Below are positions 25,001 through 32,987 of a stretch of DNA of 34,337 bases, piece by piece. The stretch spans positions 1 through 34,337 of the forward strand of contig JASHQM010000110.1 of the NCBI GenBank assembly GCA_030039165.1, read 5' to 3'. Numbering within the stretch: the stretch's first letter is position 1; each line of letters starts with the position of its first letter. This stretch comes from Candidatus Sulfotelmatobacter sp. (GTDB taxonomy: Bacteria > Acidobacteriota > Terriglobia > Terriglobales > Acidobacteriaceae). The notes beneath the pieces are model-generated. The model did no database searches, was not told the origin of the DNA, and saw nothing but the letters and a program-made list of their open reading frames with translations. The translations under genes and the position numbers were made by a program.

Positions 25001-25148
25001 CGTGCGGAATGGCAACGCCAATAGGGACCTGCCGATAGTTGGAGCCATCAGTAGCGTAGAGGGCGCGGGCGCTGTTGTCGAAGCGCACTTCGCCTTGTAT
25101 TTCAGCGCGGAGCGCAGCGGCGAGACCTTCCGCATCGACGCTTGTCAT
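22026..25148 (-). CDS. FAD-linked oxidase / [4Fe-4S] / CCG-domain fusion oxidoreductase (YdiJ / GlcD-GlpC type)
   Basis: A 1040-residue protein from the ATG at 25148, which has GGAAAG upstream; an ATG at 25187 would add 13 residues without a ribosome site. Domains in order: an FAD-binding type-4 domain (CRGAGTSLAGQ loop at about 70-80), an FAD-oxidase C-terminal domain with YGHFGHGCVH (about 428-437) and ISGEHGDGQ, a ferredoxin-like region (Cys556, 562, 571; Cys616, 619, 622, 626 in CLACKGCKSDCP), then two CCG domains (PYLCCGRP near 794, GCCGMAG near 918). It ends in a single hydrophobic helix (GIAAVATGAVLLWAL), so it is probably membrane-tethered. Relatives oxidise D-lactate, glycolate or D-2-hydroxyglutarate; the substrate is not determined. 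The linker at about 724-735 contains an inserted repeat. Confidence 0.92.
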   Translation of the reverse strand: MTSVDAEGLAAALRAEIQGEVRFDNSARALYATDGSNYRQVPIGVAIPHDNDDVEATVALCREFGAPLLCRGAGTSLAGQCCNVAVVLDFSKYMNAILEIDPEHRIARVQPGVVLDHLRAAAEKHHLTFAPDPATHGRCTLGGMIGNNSCGVHSVMAGKTDDNIEELDVLTYDGARLRVGLTSTTELEGIAEQPARRGEIYSKLKSIADKYGDLVRKQFPNIPRRVSGYNLNHLLPENGFHIARALVGSEGTCVTILEATCRLVQSPPERVLLVLSYPDVYQCADHVPEIMTHKPIGLEGFDDLLVHYTRLKKINSEGLALLPDGGGWLMVEFGSWSATDAESQARGLMDALGRSPNPPQMRLYTGKQQMKRVWEVRESALGATSHVVGEPINWEGWEDAAVAPETLGRYLRDLRKMFAAYGYKGSLYGHFGHGCVHTRINFDLQSKEGIAKFRKFMEEAADLVISYGGSISGEHGDGQSRGELLPKMFGPELMQAFREFKSAWDPTWKMNPGKLIEPYKLDENLRLGANYAPWEPETHFKFEADHGSMADATLRCVGVGKCRHSEGGVMCPSYRATREEEHSTRGRAHLLWEMTQGEVIRDGWRSEEVKKSLDLCLACKGCKSDCPVGVDVATYKSEFLSHYYKGRARPLSEYAFGNIDIWARVASKVPGLVNLTTQLPILRAISKVLAGIPLERSIPAFASETFKDWFFRTRAKTDHAGTAALESLPRAESRGPEQRSAAFGSPCPTPEQSRPVLLWPDTFTNYFRPSIARAATEVLEAAGFHVRVPKPYLCCGRPLYDHGMLDRAESLLLQILDTLQPEIEAGIPVVGLEPSCVAVFRDELINLFPHDARAQALSCQTFLLSEFLEAHAKDFPLPRFNRKALLHGHCHQKSVLGMTAEESILRRIGIEFAVPAPGCCGMAGSFGFERDKYDISIAIGELELMPAVRTAPPDWLIIADGFSCREQIAQGSERQALHLAEVLQTALNDEQLQDGDGYPESALTSRNKQEVKQSMKRAGVGIAAVATGAVLLWALRKKTN
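22946..22978. repeat. Short dispersed-type repeat within the FAD/Fe-S gene
   Basis: A 33-base element bounded by a 7-bp inverted repeat (CCCTCGA at 22946-22952 and TCGAGGG at 22972-22978) encloses the core CTCCGCTCGGGGCAAGCTC. Its translations (RSGQAL-type on one strand, PERSRG-type on another) are ones that I recognise as a recurrent repeat of soil-bacterial genomes. In the gene's own frame it encodes ALESLPRAESRG. It is the only copy I saw here, so its repetitive nature rests on recognition, not on a count. Confidence 0.6.
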
Positions 25149-25282
25149 TTTCGCTTTCCGCGTACGCTCGGCGAATGCGTCTGCCATGCCGCGCGAGTAT
25201 ATCTCAGATTGGGAGAAGCAGGATTAGGGCGAGATGAAAAATTCCAGCCGGCAAATCGTTCTGGTAACTGGCACGACTTGAG

Positions 25283-25591
25283 TTAGCTCCACGGGCGCGT
25301 CATGTAATCCGCCATGGTGAGGCCCAAAAGCAGCAGCAAGAAAAACAATGACGTGAGTATCACGGCCTTGATAAATTTTTCCCCGGCGCGCCAGACGTGC
25401 ATAAAAAACAGCGCCACCAGCGTAGCTTTGATCGCTGCGATAACCAGTGCGACTACCGAATTGAACGGGCCAAGCTCAAGGAAAGCCACACGATACGTGA
25501 CATAAGTCAGCAGGAGCAGCGTGGCCCAAACGCCAAAATAAAGCTTTAGCGGCGACGATTTTGAATGCGCGGAAACCGAATGATCAGCCAT
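25283..25591 (-). CDS. coxD: Cytochrome c oxidase subunit IV
   Basis: A 102-residue inner-membrane protein, small subunit of the caa3 oxidase. The start is the ATG at 25591, preceded by GAGG, 8 bp after the subunit III stop; the frame is open further upstream but that part overlaps subunit III. It has three hydrophobic segments (about residues 17-36, 43-66 with VVALVIAAIKATLVALFFMHVWRA split around a Lys, and 75-96). The LVALFFMHVWR segment is typical of the CoxD/CyoD-like small subunits. It helps assemble or stabilise the complex and carries no cofactor. It is the last gene of the act-cox run. Confidence 0.9.
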   Translation of the reverse strand: MADHSVSAHSKSSPLKLYFGVWATLLLLTYVTYRVAFLELGPFNSVVALVIAAIKATLVALFFMHVWRAGEKFIKAVILTSLFFLLLLLGLTMADYMTRPWS

Positions 25592-25599
25592 CGTAAGCC

Positions 25600-26310
25600 T
25601 CACGGGTGCCGGTCGATCAAATACAGCAAAGGAAAAAGAAAAATCCAGATGATATCGACGAAATGCCAGTAAAGCCCGCCGATTTCGACCGGCGTATGGT
25701 AGGCAGGCGTGAACCTTCCCCCCCACGCCATTAACAGAAGCCAGGAAAATATGCCGAGACCGACAATCATGTGCAGCGCGTGGATGCCGGTCATCAGAAA
25801 ATAGAGAGAAAAATAAATCTGCGCGTGGCGCGGGTTGGCATATTCGCCGGGATGGCCGGGAACGGGCACATTCTCGAAGCTGAATGAGGGTCCGGGTACG
25901 TGGTGTTCTTCAAACTTTTGATAATATTCGTAGCCTTTAATGCCGAGAAAAGCGAGCCCGAAGAGCATGGTCACGCACAACATGGCAAGCAATAAAGCGC
26001 GCCGTGCGGTTTGCGCCGCCCAGACAGCAAGGACGACCGTCAAGCTGCTGCAGATCAACACCGCTGTGTTAGCAGCCCCGAGTGTCGCGTCGATCGATTT
26101 GCTGGCCGCGCCGAAATCTCCGAAATACCAGTGGCGGTAAAGCAGATAGGCACAGAACATGCCGCCAAAGAACATGATTTCCGTTCCCAGAAAAACCCAC
26201 ATGCCCAGGCTGGCTGCGTTGCGCTGCTGCTCCGGCTCCGCGAAGTGATGCAGCAACTCGGGGTGCTGCTCCTCTTCGTGATGCAATCCCATTATTGTGG
26301 TTTCAGCCAA
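25600..26310 (-). CDS. coxC: Cytochrome c oxidase subunit III
   Basis: A 236-residue inner-membrane protein. The start is a TTG at 26310 with GGAGG 6-7 bases upstream; it overlaps the end of coxA by 8 bases, so translation is coupled. An ATG six codons later has no ribosome site. Seven hydrophobic segments are expected, and the motifs [19 protein letters not shown] (near residue 35) and ALHMIVGLG (near 180) and [16 protein letters not shown] near the end are typical of CoxC. The subunit has no metal site; it stabilises subunit I and helps proton uptake. It is co-transcribed with coxB, coxA and coxD. Confidence 0.95.
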   Translation of the reverse strand: MAETTIMGLHHEEEQHPELLHHFAEPEQQRNAASLGMWVFLGTEIMFFGGMFCAYLLYRHWYFGDFGAASKSIDATLGAANTAVLICSSLTVVLAVWAAQTARRALLLAMLCVTMLFGLAFLGIKGYEYYQKFEEHHVPGPSFSFENVPVPGHPGEYANPRHAQIYFSLYFLMTGIHALHMIVGLGIFSWLLLMAWGGRFTPAYHTPVEIGGLYWHFVDIIWIFLFPLLYLIDRHP

Positions 26311-27961
26311 CTGGGACCTCCAACGCCTGCGGCGGCGCGTCCAGTTCTTCGTAGTTGTAGGCTTCCCAGGTCACGACCGGTTCCTCTTTGAAGTTGTCAG
26401 TTGGCGGCGGCGATGAAGTTTTCCACTCCAGGCCTGCGGCATTCCACGGATTGTCCGAGGCTGGCTTCCCATAGCGCATCGACCACAGCAGGTAAATCAT
26501 TGGCAACAGATATCCCACGCCAAGAACTGTTGCTCCCGCAGTCGATAAAACATTGAGCACCTGGAACTCGGGCATGTGACTATAATCCCAATAGCGTCGC
26601 GGCATGCCCATGTAGCCAAGTACGAATTGGGGAAAGAAGGTGAGATTGAAACCGAGGAAAACGATGAGTGCAGCCAAGCGAGCCCAGCCCTCGGGATAGA
26701 GCTTGCCGGAGATTTTCGGCCACCAGAAATGAATTCCGCCTAGATAGCCCATTACCGCCCCGCCGACCATGATGTAGTGAAAGTGGGCGACCACAAAATA
26801 TGTGTCCGTGACGTGGACGTTGATGCCGAGGGCTGCGAGAAACAAGCCCGTGAGGCCACCGATCGTGAACAGCCCGAGAAATCCGAAGGCGTAGAGCATG
26901 GGCGCATCGTAGTGAATGGAACCCTTATAGAGCGTGGCGGTCCAGTTGAAAACTTTAATGGCGGACGGAACCGCAACCGCGTAACTCAAGAAAGAAAACA
27001 CCAAGCCAGCATAAACGGACATACCGGCCACAAACATGTGGTGTGCCCACACCAAGAAACCGAAGACGGCGATGGCGATAGAAGAAAAGGCAACAAAGCT
27101 GTAACCGAAAATTCGCTTGCGCGAGAAACAGGGAATAATTTCGGTGACCACACCCATCGACGGCAATATCATGATATAGACCGCAGGATGGGAGTAGAAC
27201 CAGAACAAGTGCTGGAAGAGCAACGGGTCTCCGCCCAGGCGGGGATCAAAGATTCCCAGATGCAGGGCGCGCTCGCACGCAACCAGAACGATAGTGATGG
27301 CAATCACTGGAGTCCCGAGAAGCTGGATAATGCTGGTCGCATAGTGCGCCCAGATAAACAGGGGCAGGCGCGACCACGTCATGCCTGGAGCACGCATGCG
27401 GTGAATGGTGACAACAAAGTTCAGCCCGGTTAGAATGGAAGAGAATCCGGCGATAAAAATCGCGATTCCGGCTTCCACAAATTTCGTATTGGTGTAATTG
27501 GTGCTGAAGGGAACATAGAAAGTCCAGCCGGTATCGACGCCGCCGGTCATCATGCAGTGCAGCATGATCACGCCCCCGATGATGTAGAGATACCAGCTCA
27601 GCAGGTTGATGCGCGGAAACGCGAGGTCTTTCGCGCCGATCATCATGGGCACCAGGAAATTGCCCAGCACGGCGGGAATCGACGGAATCAGGAAAAAGAA
27701 AACCATCACCATACCATGCTGCGTGAAAAGTTTGTTGTAAGTATCGGCCTGCACCAAATCGCCGGCAGGAGTGAGCAGTTCGAGGCGGATCAGCAGCGCG
27801 AAGAAGCCTCCGATAAAGAAAAAGAACGTGATAGAAATCAGATAAAGCAGGGCAATTCGCTTGTGGTCCGTAGTCAATAACCACGACCACATGCCGTATA
27901 CCTTGTTGAGGTAGGTTTCACGTTCGAATTGCTGCTGCGGAACTACATTCGTCGCACTCAT
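26303..27961 (-). CDS. coxA: Cytochrome c oxidase subunit I, A2-type heme-copper oxidase
   Basis: A 552-residue inner-membrane protein that holds the oxygen-reducing centre and pumps protons. The heme a ligand His82 (TQHGM), CuB ligands His258 and His307/308 (HPAVY and AHHMFVAGM) and the heme a3/a pair His393 and His395 (AHFHYIMVG) are all present. The motif reads YSHPAVY at 256-262: the Glu of the GHPEVY motif of A1 enzymes is missing and the Tyr-Ser pair marks the A2 subfamily. About 12 membrane segments. The ATG at 27961 overlaps the coxB stop (ATGA), and its end overlaps coxC, so the three are translationally coupled. It receives electrons from the cytochrome c domain of subunit II. Confidence 0.97.
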   Translation of the reverse strand: MSATNVVPQQQFERETYLNKVYGMWSWLLTTDHKRIALLYLISITFFFFIGGFFALLIRLELLTPAGDLVQADTYNKLFTQHGMVMVFFFLIPSIPAVLGNFLVPMMIGAKDLAFPRINLLSWYLYIIGGVIMLHCMMTGGVDTGWTFYVPFSTNYTNTKFVEAGIAIFIAGFSSILTGLNFVVTIHRMRAPGMTWSRLPLFIWAHYATSIIQLLGTPVIAITIVLVACERALHLGIFDPRLGGDPLLFQHLFWFYSHPAVYIMILPSMGVVTEIIPCFSRKRIFGYSFVAFSSIAIAVFGFLVWAHHMFVAGMSVYAGLVFSFLSYAVAVPSAIKVFNWTATLYKGSIHYDAPMLYAFGFLGLFTIGGLTGLFLAALGINVHVTDTYFVVAHFHYIMVGGAVMGYLGGIHFWWPKISGKLYPEGWARLAALIVFLGFNLTFFPQFVLGYMGMPRRYWDYSHMPEFQVLNVLSTAGATVLGVGYLLPMIYLLWSMRYGKPASDNPWNAAGLEWKTSSPPPTDNFKEEPVVTWEAYNYEELDAPPQALEVPVG

Positions 27962-28983
27962 TGCTGCACCTGATTTCCATTAGGTTGCGCGGCTGAAGAT
28001 ACGCTGCCTTCGCTGGCCGACACTGCGCTGGGCATAGCGTTAGCGCCTATCCTTGTGCCGGCGGTCGAAATCGATTTAATGTACGCCACCAGTGCATTCA
28101 CCTGTTCTTCAGTGACCAGACCCTGAAATGTGGGCATAATGGGTTGAAATCCCCTCACCCGCTTCGAGCCGGGATCGAGAATGGATTCGCGCAGATAATT
28201 TTCATCCACCGTCAAGGTTCGCCCGTCCGCCAATTCCACCGGCTTCCCGAAAACTCCCTGTAGATTGGGGCCGCGACCTGGCATATCGCTGCGATGGCAA
28301 CTGGAACAACCGAGTTCGGCAAACATCTTCTCGCCGGTCGCGGAGAGCGGGCCATTTGGACTGCCGTTAACCCAGGCTTCGTATTGGGCCGGCTCGAGCA
28401 CCACAATCGATCCCACCATTCCGGAATGCTGCGTGCCACAATATTCGGCGCAGAAAAGATGATAGGTGCCGGGTTTGGTGGCATGAAACCATTCCACCGT
28501 ATAGCGGCCAGGAAGCACGTCCTGCTTGATACGGAATGCGGGCACAAAGAAACTGTGGATCACATCCTGCGAAGTCATGATGAGTTTGACGTCACGACCT
28601 ACCGGAACGTGAAGCTCGTTGATTTCACGCTGCCCTTCCGCGTGCTCTACCTTCCACATCCATTGCTTGGCGACGACGTAGACCTCGGTCGCGTCGGTGG
28701 GCGGAGTTCGTTCCTGGAAGTAAACGACGGCGCCCCAGGCGAAGATGACCATGAAAACCAGAAATGGAATCACGCTCCACGTGATTTCGAGAGCGTTCGA
28801 GCCCTCGATCTGTTCCGCACGAACACCTGGACGGCTGCGGAAGCGCGCCGCAAAATAAATCACCAGCGCGCAAATCAGCAGGGCCATCATGCCGGCGACG
28901 ATGAGCAGGAAAATATATAGCGCGTCCACGCGGTGCGCTATAGTCGAGGCCGACTCCGGCCACAGTGGAAAATTATTGAGCAT
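27958..28983 (-). CDS. coxB: Cytochrome c oxidase subunit II with fused cytochrome c domain (caa3 type)
   Basis: A 341-residue inner-membrane protein with a periplasmic domain. The ATG at 28983 is taken as the start because upstream frame overlaps the sco gene (it already overlaps its last 11 bases). Two membrane helices (about 21-47 and 69-89) lead to a cupredoxin domain with the CuA ligands His143, Cys178, Cys182, His186 and Met189 ([12 protein letters not shown]). A fused cytochrome c follows, with heme motif CSSCH at 226-230 and the distal methionine in the region of [10 protein letters not shown]. The fusion makes this a caa3-type oxidase, which can take electrons without a soluble cytochrome c, for example directly from alternative complex III. 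Confidence 0.96.
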   Translation of the reverse strand: MLNNFPLWPESASTIAHRVDALYIFLLIVAGMMALLICALVIYFAARFRSRPGVRAEQIEGSNALEITWSVIPFLVFMVIFAWGAVVYFQERTPPTDATEVYVVAKQWMWKVEHAEGQREINELHVPVGRDVKLIMTSQDVIHSFFVPAFRIKQDVLPGRYTVEWFHATKPGTYHLFCAEYCGTQHSGMVGSIVVLEPAQYEAWVNGSPNGPLSATGEKMFAELGCSSCHRSDMPGRGPNLQGVFGKPVELADGRTLTVDENYLRESILDPGSKRVRGFQPIMPTFQGLVTEEQVNALVAYIKSISTAGTRIGANAMPSAVSASEGSVSSAAQPNGNQVQQ

Positions 28984-29848
28984 ACCGGGTCTTCGTTTCC
29001 CTTTTCCTGATCGCCGCGCGGTCAAGCCGCCAGAGAATCAAGAGCAAACCGCCGATCAGCAGAATTGTCGCAGCTGCGGCGAGTCGCAGAATGTTGGCAA
29101 CCATCGCTCCGTATTTCCCTGTCTGCGGATCGTAGTGGTAGCAGAAGAGCAAAACGGCGTCGACAGCGTTGCCTATTCTGGCCTGCGATGCCTCGACCAA
29201 ACTGAGGCGCAGATCTTTCGGCGGAAAATCGACGCCGTATAAATATCGTGAAATGTGGCCTTGCGGCGTCAGCACCATGATGGCGGTGGCGTGAGCAAAC
29301 TGATTCGTCTTCTCGTCGAAGTGATATTGAAATCCCACAGCTTTCGTAAGGGCATTGATGGACTCCGGTGAGCCGGTCAAGAAATGCCAGCCGGAAGCGG
29401 CGTTCCGGCGGCCGTAGCGGCCAACGTAGTCCTGCTTCTTAGCAGCCGCAATTTCAGGCGTCTCGCGGGGATCGAAGCTCACCGTGATCACGTCAAACTG
29501 TTTGCCCAGATCGAACTTGATCAAGCGCATCGCGCTGGCGAGTCCCGCGAGTTCCTGGCCGCACAACATGGTGCAGTTGTAATAGACGAGGTTGAGGATC
29601 ATCGGCTTGCGATTGAAGTAATCGCCTAATTTAACGTTCTTTCCGGTTTCGTCGCGGAATGTGAGATTAGGCGGTACTTGGGCGTCGAGGCGCTGTTCGA
29701 TTCCGACATTTTCGAGCCTTGGAGGACGCGTGTTGGCCGGCGGAGACATAATCCCGTTGTTCATCTGCGCCGAAGCGTGGCCGACGAGCAGCGCGAGTAT
29801 CAGGAGGGCGCCCGCAGAGTAAATCGAATTGTGTTTCTGACTGCTCAC
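28973..29848 (-). CDS. Sco1/SenC-family copper chaperone for CuA assembly
   Basis: A 291-residue protein with a GTG start (29848; GAGG about 9 bases upstream, no usable ATG before the signal peptide). Residues 1-28 form a signal peptide or anchor (GALLILALLVGHASA). The thioredoxin-like domain has the CXXXC copper site CTMLC (LVYYNCTMLCGQ) and a downstream conserved histidine region (FHFDEK/QFAHATAIMVL). Unlike most Sco proteins, a C-terminal hydrophobic helix (ILRLAAAATILLIGGLLLILW) adds a second anchor. It delivers copper to the CuA site of CoxB, encoded directly downstream with an 11-bp overlap. Confidence 0.93.
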   Translation of the reverse strand: MSSQKHNSIYSAGALLILALLVGHASAQMNNGIMSPPANTRPPRLENVGIEQRLDAQVPPNLTFRDETGKNVKLGDYFNRKPMILNLVYYNCTMLCGQELAGLASAMRLIKFDLGKQFDVITVSFDPRETPEIAAAKKQDYVGRYGRRNAASGWHFLTGSPESINALTKAVGFQYHFDEKTNQFAHATAIMVLTPQGHISRYLYGVDFPPKDLRLSLVEASQARIGNAVDAVLLFCYHYDPQTGKYGAMVANILRLAAAATILLIGGLLLILWRLDRAAIRKRETKTRYAQ

Positions 29849-29876
29849 TTCCTTGGCCCTCGTTCCTTTCTCGCCT

Positions 29877-29934
29877 GTCGCGGCTAAAGCCCGACGGTTT
29901 AGTGCGTCTTTCCGGCACGGCTGAAAGCCGTGCC
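29877..29934. repeat. REP-like element: two adjacent hairpins
   Basis: Two hairpins lie 18 bp apart. The first (29877-29895) pairs GTCG with CGAC and GGC with GCC around TAAA. The second (29914-29934) is a perfect 9-bp stem, GGCACGGCT/AGCCGTGCC, with a GAA loop. I recognise the GGCACGGCT-GAA-AGCCGTGCC core as a recurring REP-like unit in Acidobacteriota genomes. It overlaps the end of the gene at 29899-30414. Confidence 0.6.
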
Positions 29935-30414
29935 CTTCCCGCTCCCTCTGGCCTCTGCCTCATTGACCGCATCATGCGGAACATTGGGCTGCGGTCGGAG
30001 CGGCAGACCCCGCTGCACAAGTAGATCCATCGCGCGCTCAATCGGGATGTGCAACGTCCCAGCCTTCTGGTCAATCCAGCCATAGGTGTAGAGTTGGTCT
30101 TGTTCGCGGGTGAGAATTCCATTCAATTGGCTGCGTTCATCCTCTTCCAGTCGTGGGCTCGGGAAAGCAGTCTGCGGGTAACCGCGAGTGACGTGGCGCG
30201 TATCTTCAGGAACATGACTGATAAGCGGACTCACGGGAGGCTGCAAAGCCTTCTCGCGACGATCAAGATAATTAAACACGCCTCGCAGAATGAAGAGTGA
30301 GATGACTATTGCCACGCCGAGGATCACGAGAAAGGACACGATAGCGGAGGGCGTCAGATCCCGGCGTTCAAAACTGCCGTGTGCCATTTTCTCGGGTTTG
30401 CCGATGTCGCTCAT
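29899..30414 (-). CDS. Single-helix membrane protein of unknown function in the act-cox cluster
   Basis: A 171-residue protein that I cannot assign to a named family. The ATG at 30414 directly follows a TTG, with GAAGAA upstream. Residues about 24-45 form one membrane helix (IVSFLVILGVAIVISLFIL), with the rest of the protein most likely outside in the periplasm. The soluble part has a Tyr/Pro-rich stretch and GWIDQKAGTLHIPIERAMDLL, a pattern that I recall in proteins sitting between act and sco/cox genes of related bacteria. No cysteine, heme or copper motif is visible. Position between actF and sco suggests a role in assembling ACIII or caa3 or in their association. The last about 14 residues (GKGTAFSRAGKTH) are encoded by a REP-like repeat. 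Confidence 0.75.
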   Translation of the reverse strand: MSDIGKPEKMAHGSFERRDLTPSAIVSFLVILGVAIVISLFILRGVFNYLDRREKALQPPVSPLISHVPEDTRHVTRGYPQTAFPSPRLEEDERSQLNGILTREQDQLYTYGWIDQKAGTLHIPIERAMDLLVQRGLPLRPQPNVPHDAVNEAEARGSGKGTAFSRAGKTH

Positions 30415-30475
30415 CAATTCTTCGATCTCAATGTTTCGCTTGTTCGTTTCTCGTCGTATGATTCACTCCTAATCC

Positions 30476-31696
30476 TCAGCCGTGCTTTGCCTCCAGGACC
30501 TCTCCAGCCGTGGCATCATACGCTGGCAGCAATGGCAGCGAGGCCAGGTTGCGGAAGTAAAAGGCCATCCAAACGCAGCCCAGCGCGCACGTTACAACAA
30601 TATCGGCCAAGGTGAAGCGCAAAGTCTTGGAGAAATTCGGCTCGATGATCCAGAACAAGTCCAGCCAGCGCATGAACAGCAGCCAAATGGCCAGCCAGAC
30701 CAGTTTGCGAATGTTCCGTTTGAAGGGACGCGACAGCAGAATCGCGAAAGGAACCACAAAATGAAACAGAGCGAGAATTAGCCCGATCCATCCCCAGCCC
30801 CCACTCAGCCGTTTTAAATAAAAGGTGATCTCGTTTGGCAGGTTTCCCGCCCAGATAATCAGCCACTGCGAGAACGAGAAATACGCCCACACCATGATGA
30901 AGGTGAGCATCCATTTGCCGTGATCGTGCACAAACTCGGGCCTAAGCATTTCTGACATGGGTTTGCATCTGTACAGGATGCTTTCCACAAAGACGGCAAA
31001 GCACATTGCTGAGAGCAGTTCGCCGATCAAGATAATTAATCCGAAAATGGTTGAAATCCATGTGGGGTCGAATGACATGAGCCAGTCGATCGAAGCAAAT
31101 GCAATGGTGAACGCGTAAAGAATCAACCCCGGCCCGCTGACGCGTTTGAACCGCTCGGTATTGTCCCTTGTGTTGGCCGAGTCCGCCTCTTTCGACCACC
31201 TGGACAGCAGGAACGACAGAACGTTCCAGATGGCAAAGTAGATAATCGCGCGGATCAGAAAGCCGCGGAAGTTGAGATAGCTCGCAGTCACAAAGGTGTT
31301 CTTCGCCAAGTGCTCGCGGATGTGCTGGTCGTTAACGGACGCGAGCGGCATCGCCCATGGGTAAATACGGCCCTGCGCGACGGCGATCAAAATCGGGACG
31401 AAGAGCAGGGTGAGGATGGGCAACGTCCGCATAGCCGCACCTTGCAGTCGCCGGATCACCACACCCCAGCCTCCACCGGTGAGATGGCGGATCATGATGA
31501 TGGCCATCGAACCTAAGGCCACGCCGAGCCAGTCCATGAATGCGAGCAGATAGGCACGGTAAAACTCATCGGGCCGCCAGATTGCCAGCAAGATCGCGAT
31601 GATGGCGAGCACGGCTCCGGCAATCGCCATCCAGCGCGCGAGTGTCTTTACCACCGGCGGAGGCGTCAGGTCGAGATGATTGGTTGACGGGCTCAT
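30476..31696 (-). CDS. actF: Alternative complex III subunit F (quinol:cytochrome c oxidoreductase)
   Basis: A 406-residue polytopic membrane protein with about ten hydrophobic segments. It starts at ATG 31696, two bases after the actE stop. The opening ALLCIxWRPDEFYRAYLLAFMDWLGVALGSMAIIMIRHLTGGGWG pattern and PWAMPLASVNDQHIREHLAKNTF are characteristic of ActF and the related ActC, both NrfD-like quinol-binding membrane subunits. It would form the second membrane module of the complex, which oxidises quinol and may move protons. It is followed by an unknown gene and then sco-cox. Confidence 0.9.
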   Translation of the reverse strand: MSPSTNHLDLTPPPVVKTLARWMAIAGAVLAIIAILLAIWRPDEFYRAYLLAFMDWLGVALGSMAIIMIRHLTGGGWGVVIRRLQGAAMRTLPILTLLFVPILIAVAQGRIYPWAMPLASVNDQHIREHLAKNTFVTASYLNFRGFLIRAIIYFAIWNVLSFLLSRWSKEADSANTRDNTERFKRVSGPGLILYAFTIAFASIDWLMSFDPTWISTIFGLIILIGELLSAMCFAVFVESILYRCKPMSEMLRPEFVHDHGKWMLTFIMVWAYFSFSQWLIIWAGNLPNEITFYLKRLSGGWGWIGLILALFHFVVPFAILLSRPFKRNIRKLVWLAIWLLFMRWLDLFWIIEPNFSKTLRFTLADIVVTCALGCVWMAFYFRNLASLPLLPAYDATAGEVLEAKHG

Positions 31697-31698
31697 TT

Positions 31699-32451
31699 CT
31701 ATTTCTGTTCCTCGGCCTGCCGAGCCGTAGCCGATTCAATTACAGGCAAGGTCGCGCCTGATCCTAACTGCAATCTTGGCGGCTGCGAAGGCACAGCTTG
31801 TCCCGCGGGCACGTCGGCCGCAGTGGCATTCTGGCTCAATTGCAGCGCGCGAATGTAGGCCACAATCTTCCACCGGTCCTCTGGTTCGATTTGCGAGCGG
31901 TAATCCGGCATAATGCCGAAGCCATTCGTCATTACGTCGAAAAAATATCCTAAAGGAGCATTTCGCAGGCGCGGGATATGATAGGAAGGCGGCTTGCGTG
32001 AAAAACCGCGAGAAGGCACGAAGCCATTGCCATCGCCCAGCAGCGAGTGGCATGGCGAGCAATAAATGTTGAAGCGCTCGCGTCCGCGCTCAAGAACGTC
32101 TTTGGTAACAGGGAACGGCATGTAGTCTCCCAGAGTCCCGCCAATCCTGCCCGTATAAAAGTAGGTGTCCGCTCGTAACTGGCCACGGGCGACTGTCCCT
32201 TCCACCAGCGGTCTTTCCGATCTCTGATCGGAGAAGAACGCGCTACGCTCAAACGGATTCTGCTTTGGTTGCACGTGCATATCGAGGCGGCACCCGGAGA
32301 AAAGAGCGATAGCAGTCAGAGAGAGTGCGAGGACAGCAATAGCCACATTCCTGCCTTTGCGCGCACAGCACCGGTATGCGCCACTCAGCTGGCAATGCGC
32401 AAGGATGTGACACCCGCTGTCCCCACGCGCGCTTTGGCGGAGGCTCTGCAT
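31699..32451 (-). CDS. actE: Alternative complex III subunit E, membrane-anchored monoheme cytochrome c
   Basis: A 250-residue cytochrome c. The start ATG (32451) overlaps the actD stop as TGATG, with GGAGGT upstream, which favours coupling. The N-terminal stretch is unusually long and Cys-rich before the hydrophobic segment (about 36-52), so a GTG at 32346 remains possible. A lipobox-like LFSGC (Cys54) suggests a lipid anchor. One heme site, CSPCH, is at 131-135, with Met181 in FGIMPDY as a probable distal ligand. In ACIII this subunit passes electrons from the quinol-oxidising core towards the oxidase. The C-terminal about 45 residues are low in complexity (Pro, Gln, Ala). Confidence 0.88.
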   Translation of the reverse strand: MQSLRQSARGDSGCHILAHCQLSGAYRCCARKGRNVAIAVLALSLTAIALFSGCRLDMHVQPKQNPFERSAFFSDQRSERPLVEGTVARGQLRADTYFYTGRIGGTLGDYMPFPVTKDVLERGRERFNIYCSPCHSLLGDGNGFVPSRGFSRKPPSYHIPRLRNAPLGYFFDVMTNGFGIMPDYRSQIEPEDRWKIVAYIRALQLSQNATAADVPAGQAVPSQPPRLQLGSGATLPVIESATARQAEEQK

Positions 32452-32987
32452 CAGCTGGGCACCTCCGAAATGGAACGCGGCTGCAAGCTTTCGAGAAATC
32501 TGCGCGTTTCGGCTGGGCTGTATTTGGGATCGGTCGAAAACACGATCAAAAAGAACCGGTCCTTCGAAGCCATTGCGAACCGCGGAACGTTGAACACCGG
32601 GTGATACGGCATGGGCAGGCCATTTAGCGCCAACATGCCAAGCAGGGCGGAGATTCCGCCGAAGAGAATGGTTAACTCGAAAGTGATGACAATAAACGCA
32701 GGCCAGGAGTGATATGGCCTGCCCCCAACGTTAATGGGATAGCCGATCACCGAGCACCACCACTGCAACAGGTAGCCGCTAAGCCCCCCGATAATTCCGC
32801 CAATCAGCACCACCAGCGCCACAGCATCATGGTGAAAACCAATCTCCTCAGCCAGGCCTTCGATCGGAAATGGGCTATAGGCATCGATTTTCCTGTAGCC
32901 GGCCTGGTATGTGCGGCGGGCGGCTTCCAGCAAAGCCGTGGGCGTGTCGAATTCCGCCATGACGCCGTAGATGGGATCGCGTCTCAT
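32451..32987 (-). CDS. actD: Alternative complex III subunit D (DUF3341 family)
   Basis: A 178-residue inner-membrane protein. The ATG at 32987 immediately follows the actC stop (TAAATG) with GGAG upstream. The soluble start (YGVMAEFDTPTALLEAARR) and the PFPIEGL segment are characteristic of DUF3341, and two membrane helices follow (about 56-78 and 95-122). It has no cofactor site; in ACIII structures this subunit braces the ActC-ActF interface. It is coupled by one-base overlap to actE. Confidence 0.93.
   Translation of the reverse strand: MRRDPIYGVMAEFDTPTALLEAARRTYQAGYRKIDAYSPFPIEGLAEEIGFHHDAVALVVLIGGIIGGLSGYLLQWWCSVIGYPINVGGRPYHSWPAFIVITFELTILFGGISALLGMLALNGLPMPYHPVFNVPRFAMASKDRFFLIVFSTDPKYSPAETRRFLESLQPRSISEVPS

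Noticed and set aside
26777..27433. Plus-strand open frame of 218 codons inside coxA
   Set aside because: It mirrors the conserved heme-copper oxidase core and shows only polar, His/Gly/Asn-rich shadow sequence.
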